Assembly: GCF_010725485.1 (NCBI RefSeq)
Contig: NZ_AP022598.1
Span: forward strand, 248,001 to 312,000
Source of the DNA: Mycolicibacterium parafortuitum
GTDB lineage: Bacteria > Actinomycetota > Actinomycetes > Mycobacteriales > Mycobacteriaceae
Length of the DNA: 64,000 nt
Direction of reading: 5' to 3'
Position numbers and translations under genes: made by a program. Of the stretch, positions 24,722 to 34,817 are shown in pieces. Below the pieces are notes generated by a model, which saw only the letters and a list, made by a program, of their open reading frames with translations, was not told the DNA's origin and did not search any database. The stretch's first letter is position 1. Each line of letters begins with the position of its first letter.

Positions 24722-25137
24722 CAGAACTGCTCCTCTCTTGTGACGATGCGTGCCTTGATCGGCAGCTTGTGGATGGCACGAGTCAGGGCTTCCCGGGCGA
24801 TCTTCTCGTCCGGGTAGCTGAGCTCGAACAGGACACGGCCGGGCTTGACGTTGGCGACCCACCATTCCGGCGAACCCTTACCCGAACCCATACGGGTCTC
24901 GGCGGGCTTCTTGGTCAGCGGGCGGTCCGGGAAGATGTTGATCCACACCTTGCCGCCACGCTTGATGTGCCGGTTGATGGCGATACGAGCGGACTCGATC
25001 TGCCGGTTGGTGATGTAGGCATGGCCCAGGGCCTGGATGCCGTAGTCACCGAAGCTCACCTCGGTGCCGCCGCTGGCGATGCCGCGCTGCTTCGGGTGGT
25101 GTTGCTTGCGGTGCTTGACCTTACGAGGAATCAGCAT
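24721..25137 (-). CDS. rplP: 50S ribosomal protein L16
   Basis: The 138-residue L16 ([37 protein letters not shown]) is of normal length. It lies near the A-site and is needed for late 50S assembly and peptidyl transfer. It starts 2 bp after the rpsC stop and overlaps rpmC at its own end. Confidence 0.98.
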   Translation of the reverse strand: MLIPRKVKHRKQHHPKQRGIASGGTEVSFGDYGIQALGHAYITNRQIESARIAINRHIKRGGKVWINIFPDRPLTKKPAETRMGSGKGSPEWWVANVKPGRVLFELSYPDEKIAREALTRAIHKLPIKARIVTREEQF

Positions 25138-25139
25138 TT

Positions 25140-26688
<1,549 letters not shown>

Positions 26689-26700
26689 CGCTATTTACTC

Positions 26701-27537
26701 CTAGCGCTTCTTGCCGGTGCGCCGGCGACGGACGATGAGCTTGTCGCTCGCCTTGTTCGGCTTGCGAGTGCGGCCCTCGGGCTTACCCCACGGGCTCACC
26801 GGGTGGCGACCGCCGGAGGTCTTACCCTCACCGCCGCCGTGCGGGTGGTCGACCGGGTTCATCACGACGCCACGGACGGTCGGGCGCTTGCCCTTCCACC
26901 GCATACGGCCGGCCTTACCCCAGTTGATGTTGGCCTGCTCGGCGTTGCCGACCTCGCCGACGGTGGCGCGGCAGCGCACGTCGACGCGGCGGATCTCGCC
27001 GGAGGGCATACGCAGCGAGGCGTAGGTGCCTTCCTTACCCAGCAGCTGGATCGACGCACCGGCCGAGCGCGCCATCTTGGCACCGCCACCGGGACGCAGC
27101 TCCACGGCGTGGATCAGCGTGCCTGCGGGGATGTTGCGCAGCGGCAGGTTGTTGCCCGGCTTGATGTCGGCGTTGGCGCCCGACTCGACGATCGCACCCT
27201 GCTTCAGACCCTGGGGGGCGATGATGTAGCGCTTCTCGCCGTCCAGGTAGTGCAGCAGCGCGATGTTCGCGGTGCGGTTCGGGTCGTACTCGATGTGCGC
27301 GACCTTGGCGTTGACGCCGTCCTTGTCGTGGCGACGGAAGTCGATCACGCGGTAGGCGCGCTTGTGGCCACCACCCTTGTGACGGGTCGTGATGCGGCCG
27401 TGGGCGTTGCGCCCACCCTTGCCGTGCAGCGGGCGGACCAACGACTTCTCCGGATGATCACGGGTGATCTCGGCGAAGTCGGAGACGCTCGAACCGCGAC
27501 GGCCCGGGGTCGTCGGCTTGTACTTGCGAATAGCCAT
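26701..27537 (-). CDS. rplB: 50S ribosomal protein L2
   Basis: The 278-residue L2 starts [19 protein letters not shown] and ends with the RRRRTGKKR tail. The conserved [18 protein letters not shown] contains the histidine implicated in peptidyl-transferase function. It is needed for subunit association. It is separated from rplW by 35 bp, the widest gap in the operon together with those around rpsJ. Confidence 0.98.
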   Translation of the reverse strand: MAIRKYKPTTPGRRGSSVSDFAEITRDHPEKSLVRPLHGKGGRNAHGRITTRHKGGGHKRAYRVIDFRRHDKDGVNAKVAHIEYDPNRTANIALLHYLDGEKRYIIAPQGLKQGAIVESGANADIKPGNNLPLRNIPAGTLIHAVELRPGGGAKMARSAGASIQLLGKEGTYASLRMPSGEIRRVDVRCRATVGEVGNAEQANINWGKAGRMRWKGKRPTVRGVVMNPVDHPHGGGEGKTSGGRHPVSPWGKPEGRTRKPNKASDKLIVRRRRTGKKR

Positions 27538-27572
27538 CTTCTACTCAGTCCTGTTCTTGTCGTGTCCGGCGA

Positions 27573-27875
27573 TCAGGCCGGCGCTCCGAACAGATCGATG
27601 GGCTTGCTTCCGGCGGCCAGCGTGACGATGGCGCGCTTGGTGCCCTTGCGCTGGCCGTAGCCAGTGCGGGTGCGCTTGCGCTTGCCCGGTCGGTTGGCGG
27701 TGTTCACCGAGTCGACCTTGACCTTGAAGATCTTCTCGATGGCGATCTTGATCTGGGTCTTGTTCGAGTCCGGGTGCACGATGAACGTGTACACGTTGTC
27801 CTCGATCAGGGCGTAGGACTTCTCCGAGATCACCGGGGACAGGATGATGTCGCGGGGATCGGTCACGTTTGCCAT
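27573..27875 (-). CDS. rplW: 50S ribosomal protein L23
   Basis: The 100-residue L23 ([39 protein letters not shown]) is located at the tunnel exit and is a docking site for trigger factor and SRP. It overlaps rplD by one base. Length and sequence are normal for the family. Confidence 0.98.
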   Translation of the reverse strand: MANVTDPRDIILSPVISEKSYALIEDNVYTFIVHPDSNKTQIKIAIEKIFKVKVDSVNTANRPGKRKRTRTGYGQRKGTKRAIVTLAAGSKPIDLFGAPA

Positions 27876-28555
27876 CAGGCCGACACCTCCTCAGTCTTGG
27901 TGTTCGCAGCGATGTACGCGTTCAGGGCCTCGACGCTGAAGACCACGTCGTCGGCCTTGAGGACGTCGTAGGTGTTCAGCTGGTCCGGCGAGATCACGTG
28001 CACACCGGCGAGGTTGCGCACGCTCAGCGCGCTGGTCTCGTCGGCACGGCCGATCACGACCAGCACCCGGTTCTTCTCGACCTCGCGGTCGGCCAGCAGC
28101 GTCGACAGGAACGCCTTGGCGCTCTTGGTCGACGGGGTCTGGCCCTCGACGACCTCGGTGATCGCGTGGATCCGGTCGTTGCGCGCCCGATCCGACAGCG
28201 CACCGCGCAGCGCGGCGGCGATCATCTTCTTCGGGGTGCGCTGGCTGTAGTCACGCGGCTGCGGGCCGTGCACGATGCCACCGCCGGTGAACTGAGGCGC
28301 ACGGGTCGAACCCTGGCGGGCCCGGCCGGTGCCCTTCTGCCGGTACGGCTTCTTGCCGCCGCCGGAGACCTCACCACGGGTCTTGGTCGAGTGCGTGCCC
28401 TGACGCTTGGCGGCCAGCTGCGCGTTCACCACCTGGTGCATCAACGCGATGTTGGGCTCCACGTCGAACAGCGCGGCGGGCAGCGAGACGCTGCCGTCCT
28501 TCTTGCCTGCCGGCGTCAGTACCGGGATTTCTCGATTGTTCTCGCCTGTAGCCAT
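27875..28555 (-). CDS. rplD: 50S ribosomal protein L4
   Basis: The 226-residue L4 shows the tunnel loop [30 protein letters not shown] and the conserved [14 protein letters not shown] helix. In E. coli this protein also autoregulates the S10 operon; whether it does so here is unknown, but the leader of rpsJ contains a stem at 29578-29609. It overlaps rplC and rplW by one base each. Confidence 0.98.
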   Translation of the reverse strand: MATGENNREIPVLTPAGKKDGSVSLPAALFDVEPNIALMHQVVNAQLAAKRQGTHSTKTRGEVSGGGKKPYRQKGTGRARQGSTRAPQFTGGGIVHGPQPRDYSQRTPKKMIAAALRGALSDRARNDRIHAITEVVEGQTPSTKSAKAFLSTLLADREVEKNRVLVVIGRADETSALSVRNLAGVHVISPDQLNTYDVLKADDVVFSVEALNAYIAANTKTEEVSA

Positions 28556-29232
28556 TACTTTTCGCCTCGCTTGATTGCGCTGCGGACAACCACCAGTCCA
28601 CCGTTACGGCCGGGGATGGCGCCCTTGATCAGCAGCACGCCGTTCTCGGCGTCGACCTTGTGCACCTTGAGGTTCTGGGTCGTGACGCGGTCGTGGCCCA
28701 TCCGGCCCGACATGCGGGTGCCCTTGAAGACGCGACCCGGGGTGGCGCAGCCACCGATCGAGCCGGGCCGACGGTGCACGGCCTGCGCGCCGTGGCTGGC
28801 GCCCTGGCCCCTGAAACCGTGGCGCTTCATGGTGCCGGCGAAGCCCTTGCCCTTGCTGGTGCCGGTCACGTCGACGTACGCGCCGTCGGCGAAGATCTCC
28901 GCGGTCAGCTCCTGGCCGACCTCGTAGGCAGCCGCTGCTTCTTCGCTGTCGAGCCGGAGCTCGGCGAGGTGGCGGCGCGGGTTGACACCGGCGGCCGCGA
29001 ACTGACCCGTGACGGGCTTGTTCACCTTGCGGGGGCTGATCTCGCCGTAGGCGAGCTGCACGGCGCTGTAGCCGTCACGCTCCGGGGTCCGGATGCGCGT
29101 CACAACGTTGGGCCCGGCCTTGACGACCGTCACCGGCACGACCTTGTTGTTCTCATCGAACACCTGCGTCATGCCCAGCTTGGTGCCCAGAATGCCGCGG
29201 CGCGGAGCGGCGGATTTGCTATCGCTAGCCAT
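28555..29232 (-). CDS. rplC: 50S ribosomal protein L3
   Basis: The 225-residue L3 ([47 protein letters not shown]) is full length. The loop reaching the peptidyl-transferase centre, where linezolid-resistance changes (C154R class in M. tuberculosis) can occur, still carries the cysteine in GGCATPG. It lies 15 bp after rpsJ. Confidence 0.98.
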   Translation of the reverse strand: MASDSKSAAPRRGILGTKLGMTQVFDENNKVVPVTVVKAGPNVVTRIRTPERDGYSAVQLAYGEISPRKVNKPVTGQFAAAGVNPRRHLAELRLDSEEAAAAYEVGQELTAEIFADGAYVDVTGTSKGKGFAGTMKRHGFRGQGASHGAQAVHRRPGSIGGCATPGRVFKGTRMSGRMGHDRVTTQNLKVHKVDAENGVLLIKGAIPGRNGGLVVVRSAIKRGEK

Positions 29233-29247
29233 TTCTCGGGAATTCCT

Positions 29248-29553
29248 TTACTGGATGTTGACGTCGACGCTGGCCGGCAGATCGATGCGCATCAGAGCGT
29301 CAACGGTCTTGGGCGTCGGGTCGAGGATGTCGATCAGCCGCTTGTGCGTACGCATCTCGAAGTGCTCCCGCGAGTCCTTGTACTTATGCGGGGACCGGAT
29401 GACGCAGTACACGTTCTTCTCGGTCGGCAGCGGCACCGGGCCGACAACGCTGGCTCCCGTCCGGGTGACCGTCTCGACGATCTTGCGCGCAGAGGCGTCA
29501 ATCGCCTCATGGTCGTAGGCCTTGAGCCTGATGCGGATCTTTTGTCCCGCCAC
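29248..29553 (-). CDS. rpsJ: 30S ribosomal protein S10
   Basis: The 101-residue S10 ([27 protein letters not shown]) is the first gene of the operon and starts with GTG preceded by a good AGGTAGGAG site. Besides its ribosomal role, S10 (NusE) takes part in transcription antitermination. The 304-bp upstream region contains a -10 candidate at 29805-29810 and a stem-loop just before the ribosome-binding site. Confidence 0.98.
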
Positions 29554-29577
29554 GCTTCTCCTACCTCACTACTAACG

Positions 29578-29609
29578 GGCCCACGGTGTCCATGAAATAT
29601 CCATGGGCC
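29578..29609 (-). promoter_or_regulatory. Stem-loop in rpsJ leader
   Basis: Arms 29601-29609 and 29578-29586 pair over 9 bp in the RNA (one G-U), with a 14-nt loop. It ends about 24 nt before the rpsJ GTG, just 5' of the ribosome-binding site, so it could modulate initiation or operon feedback. Confidence 0.4.
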
Positions 29610-29804
29610 TGGCTGTGCCGCCGCTGTTTACCTGTCTGTGGTTCACCGACCCCCGCGGTCGGGCGTGTCGCCGTACGCATACTCGTCCGCGGCGCAGAAT
29701 CGTCACGATCGAGGTGGGGGACCGGATGCGTCCCGGAGGACGCTGGTCGCATGCCCGTGCCGGCCCGGCGCAATCACACACCGTCCCGGCTCAAGGCAAC
29801 CCGA

Positions 29805-29810
29805 ACAGTA
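29805..29810 (-). promoter_or_regulatory. Candidate -10 element of the S10 operon promoter
   Basis: TACTGT on the minus strand, in the context GGCATACTGTTCGGG, fits the mycobacterial TAnnnT -10. A weak TTGGAG lies 19 bp upstream as a possible -35. It predicts a leader of about 240 nt. The rest of the 304-bp gap between rpsJ and the esterase holds no gene that I can support. Confidence 0.5.
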
Positions 29811-29857
29811 TGCCTCAGATCCCGGCCTGCTCCAAATCCCTGGTGGACGGCTCGCGA

Positions 29858-31459
29858 CTACCGCAGACCGTCCCAGAACGCGCATCGATGGTCGGCGCCG
29901 TAGTCGCCGGTCATGCGGCTGCCGTCGGGTCGCAGAGACATCACCCGGCCCTCGGGCCCGAACTCGGCCCAGTCGGGTTGACCGTCGGCGCGGGGCGCCC
30001 CGGCCCGCACGAAGGCCGACCAGTAGTCGACCATCTGCTCACCGAGTCTGACCTGCGCGGGGTTCGGCGGCGGCGCTCCCCCGACGTCGAACAGATAGCG
30101 CAACTCCAGGGAGTGGCTCGCCCCGACCGGGAACGGCAGGTTCCGCAGCGGATCGGGCGTCGGCGGAGAGCGGTCGTCGAACTCGTAGAAGTACACACCG
30201 GCACCGGCACGGGCACCCAGGTCACGCGCCCAGCGCGCGCCGCCGCATGCGAGCACACCGTCGGTGACCGTGGCCGCGTAGGCGAGCGCGACGTTCGGGA
30301 ACGCGCTGAGCGGATAGTGGGCCTGCACGGCCGCCGCGTCGGCGCCGAAGGTGTCGGCCAGCAGCCCCGGATACTCGGCGGGCTCATAGTCCTTGCCCGC
30401 GCGTAGGTGCTGCAGGGCGACGAACAGTGTCCACTCGTCACGGGTCGTTCCGATCAGCACCGGGACGCCGGCCGCGGCACCGGCGGCGAACGCGTCGGGC
30501 GGGGCCACGGGCAGTGCGGCGGACCCGGTGACCGGACCGCTGAGCTGGTCGGCGCCGATGCCGTAGTACCAGACGGGGGTGCGCAACGCGTTCGCGTCGA
30601 GTGCGCGCAGGCACTGCGCGGCCTCGGGGCCCGCGCATCCCGCGTCGGCGGCGTAGGTGATGCTGCGCTGCTCGGCCTCGGGGAGCCCGACCTGGGCCTG
30701 ACACAGCGCGCTCATCATGATCGCCGCGTCGAACAGCCCCTTCGAGCCGGGCGCGACGAGGTGGTCGCAGACCGACATCGCCCCGGCGGACTCCCCGGCG
30801 ATCGTCACCCTGGCCGGGTCTCCCCCGAAGTCGGCGATGTTGTCGCGAACCCAGCGCAGCGCGGCCTGCTGGTCGGCGAGGCCGTAATTGCCGGCCTCGC
30901 CCGGCTGCCCGAGCGCCGGGTGCGCCAGGAAGCCGAGCGCTCCCAGCCGGTAGTTGATGGTGACGACGACGATGTCACCGCGGGACACCAGCCGGGCGCT
31001 GTCGTAGATACCGCCGCTGCCGGCGACGAACGAGCCGCCGTGGATCCACACCATGACGGGCTTGGGTTCGCGCGGTTCGTCGCCCCCGTCGGCCACCGGC
31101 GGGGTCCACACGTTCAGCGACAGGCAGTCCTCGTCGGTCTGTTTGCCGAGTTCGATGTCGCCCTCGAGGGGTTGCATGCACCGCGGGCCGAACGTGGTCG
31201 CGTCGCGGACGCCGTCCCAGGCCGGCGCCGGCTGCGGGTCGCGCCAGCGCAGATCACCGAGAGGCGGTGCGGCATAAGGGATTCCGGCGAACAGGCGGTA
31301 ATCGTCGGCCACCACACCGCGCAGCATCCCCGCCGCGGTCCGCACCAGCGCGGGATCCGGGGGCGGCTCACCCGCCGATTCGGGGCCGCCCGCCCCGCCG
31401 CGCCCGCAGGCAGCCACCACCAGCAGTGTGACGAGCAGCACGATCCCCCGGAAGATCAT
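29858..31459 (-). CDS. Type B carboxylesterase lipoprotein
   Basis: The 533-residue carboxylesterase/lipase of the acetylcholinesterase family hydrolyses carboxylic esters. A signal peptide ends in a lipobox (VVAAC, Cys at about 18), so the enzyme is probably anchored outside the membrane. The oxyanion-hole motif is WIHGGSFVAGSGG, the nucleophile is in GESAGAM, EDCLSLNVW is the second family signature and the catalytic His lies in GASHSLELRYLF. It is divergent from the first P450 gene, 71 bp away, so it may share regulation. It is not part of the ribosomal operon. Confidence 0.92.
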   Translation of the reverse strand: MIFRGIVLLVTLLVVAACGRGGAGGPESAGEPPPDPALVRTAAGMLRGVVADDYRLFAGIPYAAPPLGDLRWRDPQPAPAWDGVRDATTFGPRCMQPLEGDIELGKQTDEDCLSLNVWTPPVADGGDEPREPKPVMVWIHGGSFVAGSGGIYDSARLVSRGDIVVVTINYRLGALGFLAHPALGQPGEAGNYGLADQQAALRWVRDNIADFGGDPARVTIAGESAGAMSVCDHLVAPGSKGLFDAAIMMSALCQAQVGLPEAEQRSITYAADAGCAGPEAAQCLRALDANALRTPVWYYGIGADQLSGPVTGSAALPVAPPDAFAAGAAAGVPVLIGTTRDEWTLFVALQHLRAGKDYEPAEYPGLLADTFGADAAAVQAHYPLSAFPNVALAYAATVTDGVLACGGARWARDLGARAGAGVYFYEFDDRSPPTPDPLRNLPFPVGASHSLELRYLFDVGGAPPPNPAQVRLGEQMVDYWSAFVRAGAPRADGQPDWAEFGPEGRVMSLRPDGSRMTGDYGADHRCAFWDGLR

Positions 31460-31485
31460 GATTTACGACAGTAGCGCCCGTCACA

Positions 31486-31510
31486 TATGCTTCACTTGAC
31501 ACCCGTCAAG
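31486..31510 (+). promoter_or_regulatory. Promoter -10 and palindromic operator of the first P450 gene
   Basis: TCACATATGCT provides a TATGCT -10 (31486-31491). It is followed at once by CTTGAC-ACCC-GTCAAG (31495-31510), which would cover the transcription start. The same two elements occur upstream of the second P450 gene, at nearly the same spacing. Confidence 0.55.
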
Positions 31511-31530
31511 TTTCTTTCGAGTGAGGGCAC

Positions 31531-32781
31531 ATGAGCACGCCGGTTATCGACGACGCAGCGAAGGTATTGGCCGAACCCCGGGCCTATGCGGATGAGCCGC
31601 GGTTGCACGCAGCACTTGCGCATCTGCGGGCGAACGCCCCGGTGTCCTACGTGGACGTGCCCGACTACTACCCGTTCTGGGCCGTCACGAAGCACGCCGA
31701 CGTGATGGCGATCGAGCGCGCCAACGACCTGTGGATCAACGAGCCCCGGCCGATGCTGAACACCAAGGCGACCGACGACCTGGCCGCGGCCAACCTCGCC
31801 AACGGCGGCGGCCTGCGCACGCTGATCCACATGGACGACCCGCTGCACCGCGACATCCGCAAGATCGGCGCGGACTGGTTCCGCCCCAAGGCGATGCGGG
31901 CCCTCAAGGAGCGGGTGGACGAACTGGCCAAGCGTTACGTCGACCGGATGGTCGAGATCGGCCCGGAGTGCGACTTCGTCCAAGAGGTCGCGGTCAACTT
32001 CCCGCTGTACGTGATCCTGTCGCTGCTCGGCCTGCCCGAGTCGGACTTCAGCCGCATGCTCAAGCTCACCCAGGAGATGTTCGGCGGCGACGACGACGAG
32101 CTGAGCCGCGGCAAGAGCGCCGAGGAACTGCACGAGGTCATCACCGACTTCTTCCGCTACTTCACCAAGCTGACCGCCGACCGCCGGGAGAACCCGACCG
32201 AGGATCTGGCGTCGGCGATCGCCAACGCCAAGCTCGACGGCGAGTACCTCAACGACATCGACTGCCTGTCGTACTACGTGATCGTCGCCAGCGCCGGCCA
32301 CGACACCACCAGCGCGGCGATCTCGGGCGGGCTGCTGGCGCTGATCGAGAACCAGGACCAGCTGGCGCGGCTGAAGGCCGACCCGAGCCTGATGGGCACC
32401 GCGGTCGAGGAGATCATCCGCTGGACCGCGCCGGTCAAGGAGTTCATGCGCACCGCCACCGCCGACACAGAGGTGCGCGGCGTGCCGATCAAGAAGGGCG
32501 AGGCGGTGCTGCTGTCCTACGTGTCGGCGAACCGGGACGAGGAGATTTTCGAGAACCCGATGAGCTTCGACGTCGGCCGCGATCCGAACAAGCACCTGTC
32601 GTTCGGCTACGGCGTGCACTTCTGCCTCGGCGCCGCGCTGGCCCGGATGGAGATCAACAGCTTCTTCTCCGAGCTTGTCCCGCGGTTGAAGTCCATCGAA
32701 CTCGCCGGCGAGCCGGACTTCATCTCGACGATCTTCGTCGGCGGCCTCAAGCACCTGCCGATCCGCTACGAGTTGGCCTGA
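31531..32781 (+). CDS. Cytochrome P450 (first of tandem pair)
   Basis: The 416-residue soluble bacterial P450 monooxygenase has the I-helix oxygen-activating motif AGHDTT (about 255-260), ExxR in EEIIRW, and the heme loop FGYGVHFCLGAALARME with the thiolate Cys365. It is a normal length for bacterial class I P450s, which need a ferredoxin and reductase; none is adjacent. It is strongly similar along its whole length to the next gene (same KAMR/LK, FPLYVILSLLGLPE, TQEMFGGDDDE blocks), so the pair arose by tandem duplication. The substrate is unknown. The promoter with an overlapping palindrome suggests repression by a TetR-like regulator. Confidence 0.95.
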   Translation: MSTPVIDDAAKVLAEPRAYADEPRLHAALAHLRANAPVSYVDVPDYYPFWAVTKHADVMAIERANDLWINEPRPMLNTKATDDLAAANLANGGGLRTLIHMDDPLHRDIRKIGADWFRPKAMRALKERVDELAKRYVDRMVEIGPECDFVQEVAVNFPLYVILSLLGLPESDFSRMLKLTQEMFGGDDDELSRGKSAEELHEVITDFFRYFTKLTADRRENPTEDLASAIANAKLDGEYLNDIDCLSYYVIVASAGHDTTSAAISGGLLALIENQDQLARLKADPSLMGTAVEEIIRWTAPVKEFMRTATADTEVRGVPIKKGEAVLLSYVSANRDEEIFENPMSFDVGRDPNKHLSFGYGVHFCLGAALARMEINSFFSELVPRLKSIELAGEPDFISTIFVGGLKHLPIRYELA

Positions 32782-32816
32782 CCCACACCCTCGGGCGGGT
32801 AGTGGCGCCGATCACA

Positions 32817-32841
32817 TAAGCTGTTCTTTGACACTTGTCAA
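32817..32841 (+). promoter_or_regulatory. Promoter -10 and palindromic operator of the second P450 gene
   Basis: TCACATAAGCT gives a TAAGCT -10 (32817-32822), followed by TTGACA-CT-TGTCAA (32828-32841), a perfect 6-bp dyad. It matches the arrangement in front of the first P450, indicating that each gene is transcribed from its own, co-regulated promoter. Confidence 0.55.
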
Positions 32842-32861
32842 CACAGCTTGTGAGGAGCGCA

Positions 32862-34124
32862 ATGGGCACACCGACGATCGACCGGCCTTCGCAGGAAGCG
32901 GCCAAGGTGCTCGCCGATCCGACGGCATACGCCGACGACAAGCGGTTACACACGGCCTTGGCCCACCTGCGTGCCGACGAGCCCGTCGCATGGGTCGACC
33001 ACGGTCCGTACCGGCCGTTCTGGGCGATCACCAAGCACGCCGACATCATGGCGATCGAGCGCGCCAACGACCTGTTCCTGTCCGCCCCCCGCCCGCTGCT
33101 GGTGACCGCCGAGGCCGACGACCTCGGCAAGTCCCAGCAGGAGGCGGGCATCGGGCTGCGCACGCTGATCCACATGGACGACCCGCACCACCGCAAGGTG
33201 CGGGCCATCGGCGCCGACTGGTTCCGCCCCAAGGCGATGCGCGATCTGAAGGTGCGCGTCGACGAGCTCGCCAAGCGCTACGTCGACCGGATGCGCGACA
33301 TCGGCCCGGAGTGCGATTTCGTCACCGACATCGCGGTGAACTTCCCGCTGTACGTGATCCTGTCGCTGCTCGGGCTGCCCGAGGAGGACTTCGGCCGGAT
33401 GCACATGCTGACCCAGGAGATGTTCGGCGGCGACGACGACGAGTACAAGCGCGGCACCACTCCCGAGGAGCAGCTGGCCGTGCTGACCGACTTCTTCAAC
33501 TACTTCGCGGCGCTGACCGCGTCGCGGCGGGAGCATCCGACCGACGACCTCGCCTCGGCGATCGCCAACGGCCTCGTCGACGGTGAGCCGATGTCGGACA
33601 TGGACACGCTGTCCTACTACGTGATCGTGGCCAGTGCGGGACACGACACCACCAAGGACGCGATCTCCGGCGGCCTGCACGCGCTGATCGAGAACCCCGA
33701 CCAGCTCGCGCGGCTGAAGAACGATCCCGGGCTGATGGGAACCGCGGTCGAGGAGATGATCCGGTGGACCACACCGGTCAAGGAGTTCATGCGCACCGCG
33801 GCCGAGGACACCACGGTGCGCGGCGTGCCGATCGCCAAGGGCGAGTCGGTGTACCTGGCGTACGTGTCGGGCAACCGCGACGAGGAGGTCTTCGCCGACC
33901 CGTTCGCGTTCGACGTCGGGCGCGACCCGAACAAGCACCTGTCGTTCGGTTACGGCGTGCACTTCTGCCTGGGTGCCGCGCTGGCCCGGATGGAGATGAA
34001 CAGCCTGTTCACCGAGCTGCTGCCGCGACTGGAGTCGATCGAGTCGGCTGGTCCGGCCGAGCTTTCGGCGACGACGTTCGTCGGCGGCCTCAAGCACCTG
34101 CCTGTTCGGTACTCGCTGCGCTGA
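32862..34124 (+). CDS. Cytochrome P450 (second of tandem pair)
   Basis: The 420-residue P450 monooxygenase is paralogous to the preceding gene. It has AGHDTT, EEMIRW (ExxR) and the heme loop FGYGVHFCLGAALARMEMN with Cys369. I chose the ATG at 32862, which has a GAGGAG ribosome-binding site; a TTG 27 bp upstream lies inside the operator and is unlikely. The most divergent parts between the copies are the first 15 residues and the segments around 90-100, plausible substrate-recognition regions. The 3' end overlaps the convergent TetR gene by 35 bp. Confidence 0.95.
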   Translation: MGTPTIDRPSQEAAKVLADPTAYADDKRLHTALAHLRADEPVAWVDHGPYRPFWAITKHADIMAIERANDLFLSAPRPLLVTAEADDLGKSQQEAGIGLRTLIHMDDPHHRKVRAIGADWFRPKAMRDLKVRVDELAKRYVDRMRDIGPECDFVTDIAVNFPLYVILSLLGLPEEDFGRMHMLTQEMFGGDDDEYKRGTTPEEQLAVLTDFFNYFAALTASRREHPTDDLASAIANGLVDGEPMSDMDTLSYYVIVASAGHDTTKDAISGGLHALIENPDQLARLKNDPGLMGTAVEEMIRWTTPVKEFMRTAAEDTTVRGVPIAKGESVYLAYVSGNRDEEVFADPFAFDVGRDPNKHLSFGYGVHFCLGAALARMEMNSLFTELLPRLESIESAGPAELSATTFVGGLKHLPVRYSLR

Positions 34125-34722
34125 ACGTGCGCAGGAACCCGTCGACCGCGGCGACGGCGACGGCCCGGTAGTCGAAGTCGGCCAGCGTGCTGATCCGGCC
34201 GAACGCCAGCGGGCCGATCAACAGCGCGAACGCCATCGTGCGGTCGACCGGGCGCAGTGCCGCGGCGGCCTCAGGGCTGTCGAACACCGCGTCGAACGGC
34301 GCCGAGTAATGCTCGGCGATGTGCTCACGCAGCGAGCGCACCCCCGTGCCGTGCTGCGCCCCGGCGTCGGGAAGCGTGTCGATGTCGGGGCCCAACGACA
34401 GCCAGGCCATCGCGGTCAGCGTGGTCGGCGCCTCGGCGATCGATTCGGCCCACCCCACCACCACCGCGATCAGCCGCTCGCGCAGAGGGCCGTCCTCCGG
34501 CGGCATCGGCGGCGGCGAGATCAAACCCATGAACGCGGCGGCCACCAGGTCGTTCGCGCTCGGGAAATGGCGATACAGCGTGGCGCGCGCGACGTTGGCC
34601 TTGCGGGTGACCGCCTCGATCGTCACCGCGCCGGGCCCGCCGGTGCGCAGCAGTGTGGTCGCGGCGTCGAGGAGCCGTGCCCGCGAGCGGGCCGGCCGTG
34701 GGTCGCCGGTGGTGGCCGCCAT
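34090..34722 (-). CDS. TetR-family regulator
   Basis: The 210-residue TetR-type repressor has an N-terminal helix-turn-helix (about 15-60: RLLDAATTLLRTGGPGAVTIEAVTRKANVARATLYRHFPS) and a C-terminal ligand-binding domain. It is divergent from the MFS gene, with two copies of a 15-bp dyad in the 95-bp gap, so it very probably controls itself and the exporter. The dyads differ from the P450 operators, so control of the P450 genes by this protein is less likely despite the tail-to-tail overlap with the second one. Confidence 0.92.
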   Translation of the reverse strand: MAATTGDPRPARSRARLLDAATTLLRTGGPGAVTIEAVTRKANVARATLYRHFPSANDLVAAAFMGLISPPPMPPEDGPLRERLIAVVVGWAESIAEAPTTLTAMAWLSLGPDIDTLPDAGAQHGTGVRSLREHIAEHYSAPFDAVFDSPEAAAALRPVDRTMAFALLIGPLAFGRISTLADFDYRAVAVAAVDGFLRTFSAASTEQAGA

Positions 34723-34750
34723 GGGTTTCCTTCACCTCCCGACAGGGAAC

Positions 34751-34785
34751 AAGACTGACGGTCTTACTGCGAGACTGTTAGTCTC
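34751..34785. promoter_or_regulatory. Tandem TetR operator candidates
   Basis: Two 15-bp dyads with 20-bp centre spacing: AAGACTGACGGTCTT (34751-34765) and GAGACTGTTAGTCTC (34771-34785). They share the pattern RAGACTGNNRGTCTY. Two turns of helix apart, they fit cooperative binding of two TetR dimers between the divergent regulator and MFS genes. Confidence 0.75.
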
Positions 34786-34817
34786 GAAACTACGCCCTGC
34801 TGAAACGAGACGCCGAC

